Assembly: GCF_900176505.1 (NCBI RefSeq)
Contig: NZ_FWYB01000002.1
Location: 87,237 to 151,236, forward strand
Source of the DNA: Pedobacter nyackensis
Lineage (GTDB): Bacteria > Bacteroidota > Bacteroidia > Sphingobacteriales > Sphingobacteriaceae
Direction of reading: 5' to 3'
Length of the DNA: 64,000 nt
The translations under genes were made by a program, and so were the position numbers. The notes beneath the pieces are model-generated. The model was not told the origin of the DNA. It made no database searches and was given only the letters and a program-made list of their open reading frames with translations. This document shows, one piece after another, positions 52,706 through 62,211 of this stretch (within the stretch, counting starts at the first letter, position 1; each line of letters begins with the position of its first letter).

Positions 52706-54088
52706 TTAAAAACAGTTGCCTTCCGGGTTGCGCTGAAAATTCAGATTTGTAGCCATTTCTTCTTGTGGAAACTGTAAAATGAAACCCGGGCAGTTCCAAA
52801 CTGATCCGCGTTTATCTACATTCTCTCCACCTCTTGCGCCTATACGTTTTATTTCCGAAAGTCTGACGCCCTCACCTATAAATTCCAGGTTGCGCTCCAG
52901 TCTTGCATTCGTAATGATAAACGCCGCGCTTGAGTTCAGCGGAATAGTTTTAGCACCAGCATAAGCACGGTTCATAATATCGTTCACATCCTTAATAGCC
53001 ACATCCAGATTGGTGTTACTTTCCGCAGCAGATTCGGCCCTGATCAGTTTTAATTCTGTAAGGTAAACCACAGGAATATTGAACCTGTCCTTATTGTATT
53101 TTGTAAGGGCATAAAGACCTGGATATTTAACCCCATCTATAAAAGCTTTTCTAATATCATTAGGTGTATTAACAAGATCAAAAGTGGCCTTTGTAAATCT
53201 GATTGTTGGAACAGTAAAGGTCGAGCGCATGTTGTCTCTCAAATGTCCTCCTGCTTCATAAACACCTCTGGTAGAGATAATCTGAAAAACACTTTCCTTA
53301 GATAAGCCCTCAGAAAATCGTGTTTCATAGGTAGCATCCAAAAGGTACTTATTAGTAGAAATAACCTGATTGGCGTAGTTGTAAGCATTAGGAAAATCAT
53401 TCATCTGAAAATACACCTTAGCCAATAACCCTTTGGCCGCCCATTTATCAGCAAATCCGGCATTATTGTCCAGCATTTTAGTTTCGGCTAATTTCAGGTC
53501 GGCTATAATCTGATCATACACCTGTTTTACAGTAGATCTGACTTTGGATTCAGCTGTAGCCGTCAATCTGATTGGGATACCAAACTGTGAATTATCCGCA
53601 TTGAAACCATAAGGCTGCCCAAAAAGCTTTACCAGTTCGAAATGAATCAGGGCTCTGATGAACAGTGCTTGCCCCTCCACATTATCGCGATTAGCCGGGC
53701 TAACCTTATCCAGATATTTTAATACCGTATTGGCACGATAAATACCCTGGTACGACTGCGTATACAAATCTCTTTTGTATTCTCCGAAAATGGATGATTT
53801 ACGCTGGAAAGTCTCTCCAAAATCTCCTGACAACTGGGTTCCATCAAGCTGATCGGCTACCAGTTCGCTCATGATTTTTGTTCTGCCACCAAACATAAAA
53901 TCTCCACCTACAATCTGATAGGCGCCGGTAAGAATTGTTCTTACGCCTGCTTCATCAGCAAGGGCTTCTTCTTCGGGCAGCTTCGATGCCGGTGGGGAAT
54001 CCAGGAACTTTTTACATCCTGTTCCTGTACCGGCAAGTACAGCAAGTACAACCACCACTTTTATAATGTTTTTATAATTGAATTTCAT
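52706..54088 (-). CDS. SusD/RagB-family outer-membrane lipoprotein
   Basis: SusD proteins form the lid on the SusC channel and catch the glycan. The 460-residue protein has the lipoprotein signal LAGTGTGCKKFLDSPPASK, a SusD-like N-terminal domain (GAYQIVGGDFMFGGRTKIMS), the TPR helical part (RALIHFELVKLFGQPYGFNA is the highly conserved family signature) and the C-terminal RagB domain (RNLEFIGEGVRLSEIKRIGA). Length is slightly short for the family but complete. It starts 25 bases after susC ends. Confidence 0.94.
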   Translation of the reverse strand: MKFNYKNIIKVVVVLAVLAGTGTGCKKFLDSPPASKLPEEEALADEAGVRTILTGAYQIVGGDFMFGGRTKIMSELVADQLDGTQLSGDFGETFQRKSSIFGEYKRDLYTQSYQGIYRANTVLKYLDKVSPANRDNVEGQALFIRALIHFELVKLFGQPYGFNADNSQFGIPIRLTATAESKVRSTVKQVYDQIIADLKLAETKMLDNNAGFADKWAAKGLLAKVYFQMNDFPNAYNYANQVISTNKYLLDATYETRFSEGLSKESVFQIISTRGVYEAGGHLRDNMRSTFTVPTIRFTKATFDLVNTPNDIRKAFIDGVKYPGLYALTKYNKDRFNIPVVYLTELKLIRAESAAESNTNLDVAIKDVNDIMNRAYAGAKTIPLNSSAAFIITNARLERNLEFIGEGVRLSEIKRIGARGGENVDKRGSVWNCPGFILQFPQEEMATNLNFQRNPEGNCF

Positions 54089-54113
54089 CTTCGTAGTTCT
54101 AATGGGTCAATAA

Positions 54114-57100
54114 TTAAAATGAGGTAGACAATCCAAATGTTAAACTCTTTTGCTGAGGAGTGGTCAGATAAGTAACATTGGGACTCATATTCCTATCCTG
54201 CGCATTGACAAAGTCTCTGGCAATTTCCGGATCACCGCCCGGGTATTTAGAGAAAGTCAGCAGGTTCATTCCTGAGGCAAACATTTTCAAATTATTCAAC
54301 CGAAGTTTGTTGGCAAAGGTTACTGGAACTGCGTAAGAAAGCGTAACCTCCCTTAGTCTTACAAATGTTGCATCATACAAAAACATGGTGGAATTGTATT
54401 GCCATTCACTGGCCAGTCCCGGATAAGTATTGGTATTTAATGTCAATCTTGGGAATCTGGCAATATCTCCAGGCTTTTGCCAGCGGTCTGCAATATCCGT
54501 ACGCATATTCCAGTCTGTTACCACACCCAACTGGCGTTTGGCTGAACCATCATAAAGATTTCCACCAATGGCGAAAGTGAACATCGTATTCAGCTCAAAC
54601 CCTTTGTAAGTAAATGTATTGGTTAAACCACCTACATAATCCGGCAATACCTGACCAGTAATTACACGGTCATCCAAAGAAAAAGTTTTGGTCTCATAGC
54701 CATCCTTGTTTAACCAGATAGGTAGTCCATCCGCAGGATCTACGCCTTTATACCTTACCAGGAAATTTACACCAAGGGGATAACCGATAGCTATCCTGGT
54801 ATCGTTGGTACCACCCGAAACGGCATCAGGAGAGAACCCTCCTAAATCGAGTACTTTATTTTTATTCTGGGAAACATTTAAACGTGTAACCCATTTAAAA
54901 CTATCAGACTGGATGTTGATCGTATTTAAACTCAATTCCAAACCTTCGTTAGAGATGGTTCCCACATTTACCCAACCTGTTAAGAAACCGGTAGAGGGCG
55001 ATATTGCACCATTAAGTAATGCTCCTGTTGTTTTTTTATGGTAATAAGCGAATTCGCCGCTAATCCTGTTGTTGAAAAAGCCGAAATCTAAGCCCAGGTC
55101 GAAGTTACGAGCCTCTTCCCACTTAAGCCCAGGATTTGCAATGTTGTCGGGGTATACCGAATTAGTCCCATTGTATATGGAGCCAGGGTTAAAAAAGGCG
55201 GCATATTGTCCAGATCTAAACTGCGAGCTACCCACTAAACCATAACTAGTTCTTAGTTTTAAATTAGATAACACTTTATTTCCTTTTAGGAAGTTTTCCT
55301 CGCTGATGTACCATGATGCTGATGCAGCAGGGAAATAGCCGTATTTATTATCGGGACCAAATTTAGATGAGCCGTCTCTTCTGGCCAGTACCTGCAAGTA
55401 ATATTTATTGTCAAAAGAATAATTGATCCTTGCGAACAACGACTCGAAGGTATCTTTTTCATCGCGTGCCACATAGAATAATGTTCCGGCACCTAGTAAG
55501 GTAACCGCATCGTTATAGCTTTTAAGGTCTTTGTTAAAAGGGCCATCAGCCTCACCATAAATACCACCAGGATATCTGTTACGGTAAGACAACTGTGTTT
55601 CTACACCAGCCAAAAAAGAGATTTTACTCTTCTCTCCCAAATGCAGGTCGTAATTTGCTGTTCCTGTGAAAGTATTGTTAAATATTTTTACCGGCCATGA
55701 GTTGGCATAGCCCCTTGTTTGATCCCTAAGTGCTGCTGGCTGGAATTGATTTTCCTCTACGTCCATGTTATCAATATTAGCGATGGCCTTAATGCTTAAA
55801 TCCTTAACAGGCTTAAACTCTAATGTAGCACCGGCAATTACACGGTCTGTAACAGATTTCCAATCTAAAAGATCTACATTCCTTACCGGATTCGCTCCCT
55901 TGTTGAAATAGGTACCATCGGCATTAAATACGGGGTAAATTGGTAGGGCGGTCGACATCGCATCTCCCAAACCTCCACCCCAGGCAGCATTAACTCTGGT
56001 ATTGGTTCCCCTGTCGTAAGCCACATTAACGCTTGCATTAAAATAAGAAGTAGCTTTTACATCAATATTAGTTCTCATACCATAACGTTGATAAGCATTT
56101 CCTTTCAGAAAGCTCTCGTTATTGCTATAGTTGGCAGACACAAAAGCTTTGATGCGTTCTGTTCCCTGACTGTAAGAAACACTTTGGTCGTTGGTATGTC
56201 CCGTTTTTGTTAATAGCCCCCACCAATCGGTATTGTTCTGTTCTGCAACTTCCCAACTTAGGCCATTGGGCAAAGTTGCCAACCCAGTATTACCATCGTT
56301 AGCCCATGCTTCCTGGCGCAATTGCAACCATTCTGGTCCGCTTACAAATTCCGGGCGATTGGCATACGTTGTGAAGCCATATTTGGAAGACAATGAAATC
56401 ACAGGCTTACCCAATTTACCACGTTTGGTAGTAATCAGGATTACCCCATTTGCCCCACGTGAGCCGTAAATCCCGGCAGCACCCGCATCTTTCAACACCT
56501 CAACAGATTCTATATCATTAGGATTGATAGTTGCTAATGGATTTTGATTCATCCCGCCACGGTTATCACCAATAAATGGATCGGAAGTAATTGGAATACC
56601 ATCTACCACATAAAGTGGATCACCACCGGCAGATATAGAGCCAATACCACGAATTCTGATGATGGAACCGCTTCCTGCCAATCCACTACCTTGTGTTACC
56701 TGCACACCTGGTGCCTGCCCTTGTAAGCTGGCTTCAAAGCTAGGCGTAGGGATGGCGGTAAGTTTATCACCGGTTACTTTAGAGATAGATCCTGTTACTT
56801 CCCTGCGTGTTTGCGTTCCGTAACCTACCACAACAACTTCATTTAAGCTTTGGGCATCGGGCTTCAGACTAAAGTTAGCAACAGTGTTGCCATTTATCTT
56901 TACAGATTCCTGCTTTGACTGATAGCCTACATAACTTATCAATAACGATACAGTCCCATTACTTAAGCCTGAAATTTTGTAAGTTCCATCTGCATTAGTA
57001 AGTGTGTTTTTGTTGAGGCTTTTGATCTGGACAGATGCTCCTGGAAGAGGAAGCCCGGTCTCGTCCAGTACCTTTCCAAGGAGAGCACCCGTTTGGGCGT

Positions 57101-57167
57101 TTGCCCCTAGTGCTGTTAAAACCAAAAGCACCAAAAAGAAATGCTTTTTTAGGTAAAATACTTTCAT
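54114..57167 (-). CDS. SusC/RagA-family TonB-dependent transporter
   Basis: The 1017-residue protein is the outer-membrane channel that moves maltodextrins into the periplasm with energy from TonB. It has a signal peptide ending GANA/QTG, a carboxypeptidase-like regulatory domain (about 27-105; GKVLDETGLPLPGASVQIKS), the TonB box (NEVVVVGYGTQ), a plug domain (about 115-230; GAAGIYGSRGANGVILITTK) and a beta-barrel ending in aromatic FGLSTSF. All SusC hallmarks, including VVDGIP, are present. It is the first gene of the operon; the leader of about 60 bases holds dyads described separately. No anti-sigma interaction domain is present, which fits control by the LacI regulator instead of an ECF sigma. 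Confidence 0.95.
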   Translation of the reverse strand: MKVFYLKKHFFLVLLVLTALGANAQTGALLGKVLDETGLPLPGASVQIKSLNKNTLTNADGTYKISGLSNGTVSLLISYVGYQSKQESVKINGNTVANFSLKPDAQSLNEVVVVGYGTQTRREVTGSISKVTGDKLTAIPTPSFEASLQGQAPGVQVTQGSGLAGSGSIIRIRGIGSISAGGDPLYVVDGIPITSDPFIGDNRGGMNQNPLATINPNDIESVEVLKDAGAAGIYGSRGANGVILITTKRGKLGKPVISLSSKYGFTTYANRPEFVSGPEWLQLRQEAWANDGNTGLATLPNGLSWEVAEQNNTDWWGLLTKTGHTNDQSVSYSQGTERIKAFVSANYSNNESFLKGNAYQRYGMRTNIDVKATSYFNASVNVAYDRGTNTRVNAAWGGGLGDAMSTALPIYPVFNADGTYFNKGANPVRNVDLLDWKSVTDRVIAGATLEFKPVKDLSIKAIANIDNMDVEENQFQPAALRDQTRGYANSWPVKIFNNTFTGTANYDLHLGEKSKISFLAGVETQLSYRNRYPGGIYGEADGPFNKDLKSYNDAVTLLGAGTLFYVARDEKDTFESLFARINYSFDNKYYLQVLARRDGSSKFGPDNKYGYFPAASASWYISEENFLKGNKVLSNLKLRTSYGLVGSSQFRSGQYAAFFNPGSIYNGTNSVYPDNIANPGLKWEEARNFDLGLDFGFFNNRISGEFAYYHKKTTGALLNGAISPSTGFLTGWVNVGTISNEGLELSLNTINIQSDSFKWVTRLNVSQNKNKVLDLGGFSPDAVSGGTNDTRIAIGYPLGVNFLVRYKGVDPADGLPIWLNKDGYETKTFSLDDRVITGQVLPDYVGGLTNTFTYKGFELNTMFTFAIGGNLYDGSAKRQLGVVTDWNMRTDIADRWQKPGDIARFPRLTLNTNTYPGLASEWQYNSTMFLYDATFVRLREVTLSYAVPVTFANKLRLNNLKMFASGMNLLTFSKYPGGDPEIARDFVNAQDRNMSPNVTYLTTPQQKSLTFGLSTSF

Positions 57168-57199
57168 ATTTAAACTCGTTTTTAGGATGTAATATTTGG

Positions 57200-57225
57200 T
57201 TAACGTTAAGTGTATGTAACACTTA
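57200..57225. promoter_or_regulatory. Overlapping dyads between the susC promoter and its start
   Basis: TTAACGTTAA (57200-57209) is a perfect 10-bp palindrome with the central AACGTT of many LacI-family operators. It overlaps the inverted repeat TAAGTGT-N5-ACACTTA (57207-57225). Both lie 33-58 bases before the susC ATG and downstream of the candidate promoter, where a bound repressor would block elongation. Confidence 0.5.
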
Positions 57226-57228
57226 TGG

Positions 57229-57257
57229 TAAATTTACAGTCGGCAACGACAATTCAA
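57229..57257 (-). promoter_or_regulatory. Candidate susC promoter
   Basis: On the minus strand TTG (CAA at 57255-57257), 18 bases, then TAAATTTA (57229-57236), which misses only the last base of TAnnTTTG. The weak -7 element fits a promoter that needs activation or is repressed. Confidence 0.45.
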
Positions 57258-57435
57258 AATTTTATATCATATTTTTTTTTAACACCATATTTTATATTCC
57301 AAATCACCAAAAACAAGCAAAAAAATTTGCAAGATTGATTAGAAAAAACGCCTATAAAAAACATCAACACACTAAAAATCAATTAATTAAAAACAAAATC
57401 TCATAAAACACCAATCAGCCTTTTTTTTCGTCTTT

Positions 57436-57465
57436 TTCGGGATCGTTCCCGGGAACGATCCCGAA
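57436..57465. promoter_or_regulatory. 30-bp perfect palindrome upstream of susC
   Basis: TTCGGGATCGTTCCC and its exact reverse complement meet at 57450/57451 to give a perfect 30-bp palindrome. It lies 203 bases after the lacI stop and 269 before the susC start. There is no T run on either side, so a terminator is unlikely. The core TCGTTCCCGGGAACGA has the size and symmetry of a LacI-family operator. Its G+C richness stands out in an A+T-rich region. Confidence 0.6.
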
Positions 57466-57667
57466 CTTTTCAACAGTTTTAAGAGGTGTGTTCATAGCGG
57501 ACAGGAAAAATTCTGCGTAAAACGGGAAAAGTGTCAGATTTTTTTTTCAAAAACGGTCATTTTAAGCGCTCAAAAAACGCCCTTTTCTGGCCTGAAATTC
57601 CGACTATTTTAGCGTTCCTTTTCTAAGCTAAAATTGCAGCTTGAGCGACTCCAAAAAATGACTTAGT

Positions 57668-58681
57668 TTAGCCTTTTTCGGTCGACCGTCTTTTTATAAG
57701 TTTTGAGTTCAGGACAATCTTTTCGTTTGGGTCTACGGATTCTGGATTTTCCAACATTCTGAATAAAAGATTTGCTGCTTCCGTTCCAATCTTTGTGGCG
57801 GGTTGTGTAATCGTAGTTAAAGAAGGATTCAGTAAAGGGGCGATCTCCAGACTTGAAAATCCAATCACCTTTAGCTGCTCCGGGACCGAAATATTCAAGT
57901 CATAGCAAGCATAATAGGTAGCAAATGCAAGCCTTTCCACAGAAGTGAAAACGCCATCAGGCTTTAACTCCGTTAGCATTCTCTTTAAGATCGCATTATT
58001 TTTGGTATAACTATTTGTGCAATCAACAACATACCTGTCATCATAAGGAATATTATATTTCTGTAAAGCGTCTATATATCCCTGCATCCGGAACTTACCA
58101 ATCGATAGGTTTTTATTGATCACGAGGTAAGCAATATGCTTACAACCTTGTTTAATCAAGTGCTGTGTTGCAGAGAAACTACTATCATAATCATTTGTAA
58201 TTACTCTTGGAGTAATAATATCCTCATAAACCCTATCAAAGAAAACCAGTGGCAAGCGTTTCTGTGTAAGTTCATTCAGATAAGTATGATCATTTGCTTC
58301 ACCGCTTACCGACATAATAATTCCATCAGCTCTGCCATTGTGCAAGTGTCTGATAAAAGAGACTTCCTTCTCAAACACATCGTCCGTGGCATAGATCAAA
58401 ATATGATATCCCTTATCACGGGCAATCTTCTCGATACCGTGTATAGCCTGCGAGAAAAAGTTATTGGCCAGCTCAGGTACAATTACAGCAATCGTTTTAC
58501 TCCGCTGCTCTCTAAGATTACTTGCGTAATGATTAGGTTGATAATTGAATTCCTTTGCCTTAGCCAGTATTCTTTCCTTGGTTTCCTTACTGATATCACT
58601 ATTATCCCTAAAAGCTCTGGAAACTGTAGAGGTAGACAGGTTCAGGGCTTTTGCCAACTGCTTGATGTTGATGTTTTCCAT
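57668..58681 (-). CDS. LacI-family transcriptional regulator of the sus locus
   Basis: The 337-residue protein has a LacI-type helix-turn-helix at residues 5-50 (IKQLAKALNLSTSTVSRAFR) with the hinge region NYQPNHYASNLREQRSKTIA, and a periplasmic-binding-protein-like ligand domain (IAVIVPELANNFFSQAIHGI, GRADGIIMSVSGE, PLVFFDRVYE, VIGFSSLEIAPLLNPSLTTI). It is transcribed toward susC, 500 bases upstream. The likely ligand is a maltodextrin or glucose phosphate, and the palindromes in the gap are the likely operators. In Bacteroides the starch locus uses SusR instead, a different family. Confidence 0.92.
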   Translation of the reverse strand: MENINIKQLAKALNLSTSTVSRAFRDNSDISKETKERILAKAKEFNYQPNHYASNLREQRSKTIAVIVPELANNFFSQAIHGIEKIARDKGYHILIYATDDVFEKEVSFIRHLHNGRADGIIMSVSGEANDHTYLNELTQKRLPLVFFDRVYEDIITPRVITNDYDSSFSATQHLIKQGCKHIAYLVINKNLSIGKFRMQGYIDALQKYNIPYDDRYVVDCTNSYTKNNAILKRMLTELKPDGVFTSVERLAFATYYACYDLNISVPEQLKVIGFSSLEIAPLLNPSLTTITQPATKIGTEAANLLFRMLENPESVDPNEKIVLNSKLIKRRSTEKG

Positions 58682-58884
58682 CTATATTCTTATAATGATT
58701 CTTAGAGTACCATTAATTTAACGGTAAATATAAATGAAAATCCAAACTGATTGATGTTTCGTACCTAAATATAATCATATCAACACACACATTAGTAATA
58801 TGATAATGCGATGTACGTTTTAATTATGTTACATTAGCTGAATTAACTGCGGAGCGAAACACACTACCCATCGGGGAACAATTT
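58682..58884. other. Divergent intergenic region lacI / desaturase
   Basis: A 203-base A+T-rich gap with the promoters of both genes. I see no full TAnnTTTG match with good spacing and no strong hairpin. Confidence 0.5.
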
Positions 58885-60036
58885 ATGAGAAAAAAGGTTA
58901 AGTTCACAAATGTCAATAACTCGACATTCTATGTGACTGTGCGGAAAAGGGTAGATGCCTATTTTACTGACAATAATATTTCAATACATGCAAACGGGGC
59001 GATGTGGTTTAAAACCATCTTTTTCCTGATAGGTCTGACGGCCATTTATCTGATGATTCTGCTCGGTGCATTCAACGCGACAGTAACACTCCTGCTTTGC
59101 GCACTGTTGGGCATGTTTGGTGCTTTTGTAGGCTTTAATGTCTGTCATGATGCCATCCATAAAGCTTATTCATCAAATGCTAACATTAATAAGGTTTTTA
59201 GCTTTGTCTTTAACCTGATTGGTGCCAGTCCCTATGTTTGGAACATCTGCCATAATATTGTCCACCATACCTATACCAATATTGCGGGGCATGATGAAGA
59301 CATTGATGTTGCGCCAGGTCTGATCCGTTTTTCAGAAGCTGAAACCGTAAATAAGGTACAAAGCTATCAACACTATTACGCTTTTCTATTGTACAGTTTC
59401 GCTATGCTTTCCTGGGTATTTAGAAAAGATTATAAGAAATTCTTCCAGAAAAAAATCGGAGAACATGTGTGTGTACACCCTAAAATCGAATACTTCAAGC
59501 TCTTTTTTTACAAAGGAATCTACTATTTCCTGTTCATTGTACTCCCATTGCTGGTGATGAACATCACTTGGTGGCAGTTTGTTATCGGCTTCCTGGTGAT
59601 GCAGTTTTCGCAAGGGCTGGTACTGGGTTTGGTATTCCAGCTGGCGCATGTTGTTGAGGGCACAGAATTTCCTTTCCCTAATGAAGAGGGTAATATTGAA
59701 GAGGCCTGGGCGGTGCATCAACTACAGACCACAGCCAACTTTGCTGTGGATTGTAAACTAACCAGCTTTTTATGTGGTGGATTAAACAGGCAGGTGGAGC
59801 ATCATCTTTTCCCTAAAATATGTCACATCCACTACCCTGCTATTGGAGCAATTGTAAAGCAAACAGCAGCGGAATTTAACCTGGATTATAACGAGAGCCC
59901 AACCTTCGGTACAGCCTTGGTTTCTCACTATAAAACGCTTAAAAGGCTGGGTAAGGAAACCTATCACAACACCCCTTACATAAACAGGCCTGATCAATAT
60001 CTGAACAGGCCCGCAATGGCTTTTGTAAAAAAATAA
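58885..60036 (+). CDS. Membrane fatty-acid desaturase (acyl-CoA/lipid delta-6-like)
   Basis: The 383-residue protein has four to six hydrophobic segments and the three histidine boxes of front-end desaturases: HDAIH (about residue 90), HNIVHHTYTN (about 126) and RQVEHHLFPKICHIHY (about 304), the last with Gln in place of the first His. These ligate the di-iron centre that inserts a double bond into acyl chains. There is no fused cytochrome b5 domain, so an external electron donor is needed. It stands alone, divergent from lacI. The position of the double bond cannot be read from sequence. Confidence 0.88.
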   Translation: MRKKVKFTNVNNSTFYVTVRKRVDAYFTDNNISIHANGAMWFKTIFFLIGLTAIYLMILLGAFNATVTLLLCALLGMFGAFVGFNVCHDAIHKAYSSNANINKVFSFVFNLIGASPYVWNICHNIVHHTYTNIAGHDEDIDVAPGLIRFSEAETVNKVQSYQHYYAFLLYSFAMLSWVFRKDYKKFFQKKIGEHVCVHPKIEYFKLFFYKGIYYFLFIVLPLLVMNITWWQFVIGFLVMQFSQGLVLGLVFQLAHVVEGTEFPFPNEEGNIEEAWAVHQLQTTANFAVDCKLTSFLCGGLNRQVEHHLFPKICHIHYPAIGAIVKQTAAEFNLDYNESPTFGTALVSHYKTLKRLGKETYHNTPYINRPDQYLNRPAMAFVKK

Positions 60037-60056
60037 TGTTTAGTAAAGGTTGGCTA

Positions 60057-60752
60057 CTATAAATAGCCTCCCTTTTTGAGCACCTCTGCCCAAACCTTAT
60101 AGCCTTCCGGCTTCAGGTGCAATCCATCGTGTGTTAGATTTGCTTTTAAATGATTTTCTGAGTCTAAGAAGTGTGGATACAAATCGATAATAGTTACCTT
60201 TTTCGCAGCCAGTTTTCTGATCTCCGAATTGAGCCATAAAATATGCTCATCTTTACCATAATGATTTTTGAACTTATTAAACGAACTATTTACAGGCAAC
60301 AGCGTATAAAAATAGATCTTCGATCTTTTTGAACCTGATCTTATTCTGCTAATGATCGTTTTATAATTCCTTAGGATGATGCTATCAGGTACATTTCGAG
60401 AGATATCGTTGATACCTATCAACACAAATACTTTTGAAGGTTTGTCGCAAATAACCTGATCCAAACGTTCCAGAACACCAAAGGTTATATCTCCTGAAAT
60501 ACCCCTGTTTTTAGCATTAGGTAAGTCCAGAACCTTTCCCCAGTCGGTACCTGCTGTGATACTATTCCCTAAAAACACAAAGTCCTTTTTAGAGATGCCT
60601 TCCGTTTTAAATGTCTCTACCTTTTTAAGGTATGCTGCCGGCCTGTAAGTGCTGTCCCAGTTTAGCACCTGGGCCTTTGTGTTTATAGAGGCAAATAGCA
60701 AGACTAAACTTAATCCTGCTATAATCTTTTTAAATGAATGGTTCATCAACAT
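60057..60752 (-). CDS. SGNH/GDSL hydrolase, exported
   Basis: The 231-residue protein has a signal peptide (MLMNHSFKKIIAGLSLVLLF, cleavage near TKA/QVL). SGNH blocks: FLGNSITAGTDW (block I, nucleophile Ser), NRGISGDITFGV (block II Gly), IGINDISRNV (block III Asn) and DGLHLKPEGY (block V, Asp and His). Such enzymes are lipases, acyl or acetyl esterases, or act on sugars. It is probably in the periplasm, 33 bases after glpT on the same strand, so lysophospholipid or glycerophospholipid deacylation would fit the neighbourhood; that is inference. Confidence 0.88.
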   Translation of the reverse strand: MLMNHSFKKIIAGLSLVLLFASINTKAQVLNWDSTYRPAAYLKKVETFKTEGISKKDFVFLGNSITAGTDWGKVLDLPNAKNRGISGDITFGVLERLDQVICDKPSKVFVLIGINDISRNVPDSIILRNYKTIISRIRSGSKRSKIYFYTLLPVNSSFNKFKNHYGKDEHILWLNSEIRKLAAKKVTIIDLYPHFLDSENHLKANLTHDGLHLKPEGYKVWAEVLKKGGYL

Positions 60753-60785
60753 ATTAAATTATATAGCTATCCAATTATATGAAAT

Positions 60786-62123
60786 TTATTGCGCGGCTAA
60801 ATTGCGTTTCTCTCTGTTCCAGGTTAATGCAGTAAAGAAAATGGACAGTACACAAGCAGCTACAATTACCTCGAAACCACCGTCCCATCCCCATTTATCA
60901 ACCACAATACCGATAGCTATATTGGCGAATAAAGCACCGCCCATATAGCCAAAAAGACCAGTTAAGCCTGCAGCAGTACCCGCAGCTTTCTTAGGTACCA
61001 GATCAAGCGCCTGCACGCCAATCAGCATCACAGGACCATAGATCAGGAAGCCGATGGCAATTAATGCAGCATTATCAATCCAGATGTTTCCCGGTGGGTT
61101 TTTCCAGTATACCAATACAGCAAATAGCACCAGTACCATATATATAATAGTTGCCGGAGCCCTGCGTCCTTTAAATACTTTATCACTGATCAATCCGCAT
61201 AACAATGTTCCCGGAATTCCAGCATACTCATAAAAGAAATATGCCCAGCCCGATTCCTTTAAAGAAAAGCCTTTCGCCTCTTCAAGGAAAGTAGGCGCCC
61301 AATCCAAAATACCATACCTAACCAGGTAAACAAATGCATTTGCAAAAGCGATATACCACAATATCCGGTTGTTAAATACATATTTAAAGAAAATCTCTTT
61401 GGCTGTTAATTCTTTCTCGTGATCTACCGAATAATTTTTCGGATAGTCATTTTTATATTCCTCAATAGGTGGTAATCCGCATGATTGTGGGGTATCTCTA
61501 ACCAGAATATAGGCAATAACAGCAAAGCCCAAGGCGATCAGTCCCGGAAAATAAAACTTACTGTGCCAGTCGGCGAAGATCTCAATAGCCAAAATAGCGA
61601 TCGGACCAACCAGTCCCCCGCCCACATTATGTGCTACATTCCAGATGGACATCATGGTACCGCGTTCCTTTATGGAATACCAGTGCACGACTACCCTACC
61701 GCATGGAGGCCATCCCATCCCCTGGAACCATCCGTTAATGAATAACAGAACGAACATGACAGTGATGGATGAAGTAGCAAAAGGAAAAATCCCCATAAAA
61801 ATCATGGTGAAAGCCGAGAGCACCAATCCAGTAGTCAGAAAATTACGTGCATTGCTTCGGTCCGACACATTTCCCATTAAAAACTTACTTAAACCATAGG
61901 CGATAGATACGCCCGACAATGCAAAGCCTAACTGTGCTTTAGTGAAGCCCTGATCAACAAGATCGGGCATTGCTAATGAAAAGTTTTTACGTACCAGGTA
62001 GTAACCTGCATAGCCCAGAAATATACCAAGAAATACTTTAAAACGTTGCTTTTTGTATTCTGGGTCTATTCTGTTTAAAGGCAGCAGTTCTTTATGTGGT
62101 GCCGGTGAAAATAATTTACTCAT
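60786..62123 (-). CDS. glpT: Glycerol-3-phosphate transporter
   Basis: GlpT exchanges external glycerol 3-phosphate for inner phosphate. The 445-residue protein has 12 hydrophobic helices and the organophosphate:phosphate antiporter signature in [15 protein letters not shown] (the conserved Arg of helix 1), [20 protein letters not shown] and [20 protein letters not shown]. All are typical of GlpT/UhpT. It follows glpQ by 88 bases with a weak hairpin between, and the pair GlpQ-GlpT fits uptake of glycerophosphodiesters. Confidence 0.93.
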   Translation of the reverse strand: MSKLFSPAPHKELLPLNRIDPEYKKQRFKVFLGIFLGYAGYYLVRKNFSLAMPDLVDQGFTKAQLGFALSGVSIAYGLSKFLMGNVSDRSNARNFLTTGLVLSAFTMIFMGIFPFATSSITVMFVLLFINGWFQGMGWPPCGRVVVHWYSIKERGTMMSIWNVAHNVGGGLVGPIAILAIEIFADWHSKFYFPGLIALGFAVIAYILVRDTPQSCGLPPIEEYKNDYPKNYSVDHEKELTAKEIFFKYVFNNRILWYIAFANAFVYLVRYGILDWAPTFLEEAKGFSLKESGWAYFFYEYAGIPGTLLCGLISDKVFKGRRAPATIIYMVLVLFAVLVYWKNPPGNIWIDNAALIAIGFLIYGPVMLIGVQALDLVPKKAAGTAAGLTGLFGYMGGALFANIAIGIVVDKWGWDGGFEVIVAACVLSIFFTALTWNREKRNLAAQ

Positions 62124-62185
62124 TTGTTTTGGTTAGTGGGTATTCTTATTGTAGTGCTTGGTTAGTTGATAGCGTTGAAAAGTAA

Positions 62186-62210
62186 TTAATCAGGGAAACT
62201 CTCTGATTAA
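62186..62210 (-). terminator. Hairpin after glpQ
   Basis: On the minus strand TTAATCAGAGA pairs with TCCCTGATTAA (one G-T pair), followed by TTACTTTTC. It begins 2 bases after the glpQ stop codon. The T run is broken, so it may reduce rather than stop transcription into glpT. Confidence 0.5.
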
Positions 62211-62211
62211 C

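Larger units (their letters stand above)
57168..57667. other. Regulatory gap between lacI and susC
   Basis: This 500-base region has a candidate susC promoter (57229-57257), two overlapping dyads (57200-57225) and a 30-bp palindrome (57436-57465). The stretch 57470-57667 is A+T rich with several short GCGCTC/AAGCTT-like motifs but no clear gene or terminator for lacI. No small ORF with good features is seen. Confidence 0.6.

Noticed and set aside
57035..57406. 123-residue plus-strand frame crossing the susC start region
   Set aside because: It overlaps the susC signal peptide and an A+T-rich leader, and has low-complexity Lys/Asn composition.
57436..57465. 30-bp palindrome as the lacI transcription terminator
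   Set aside because: Neither strand has a T run after the stem: the minus strand continues GAAAAAGACG and the plus strand CTTTTCAACA.
58136..58705. 189-residue plus-strand reading frame opposite lacI
   Set aside because: The LacI protein on the other strand is complete and has clear motifs; this frame has none.
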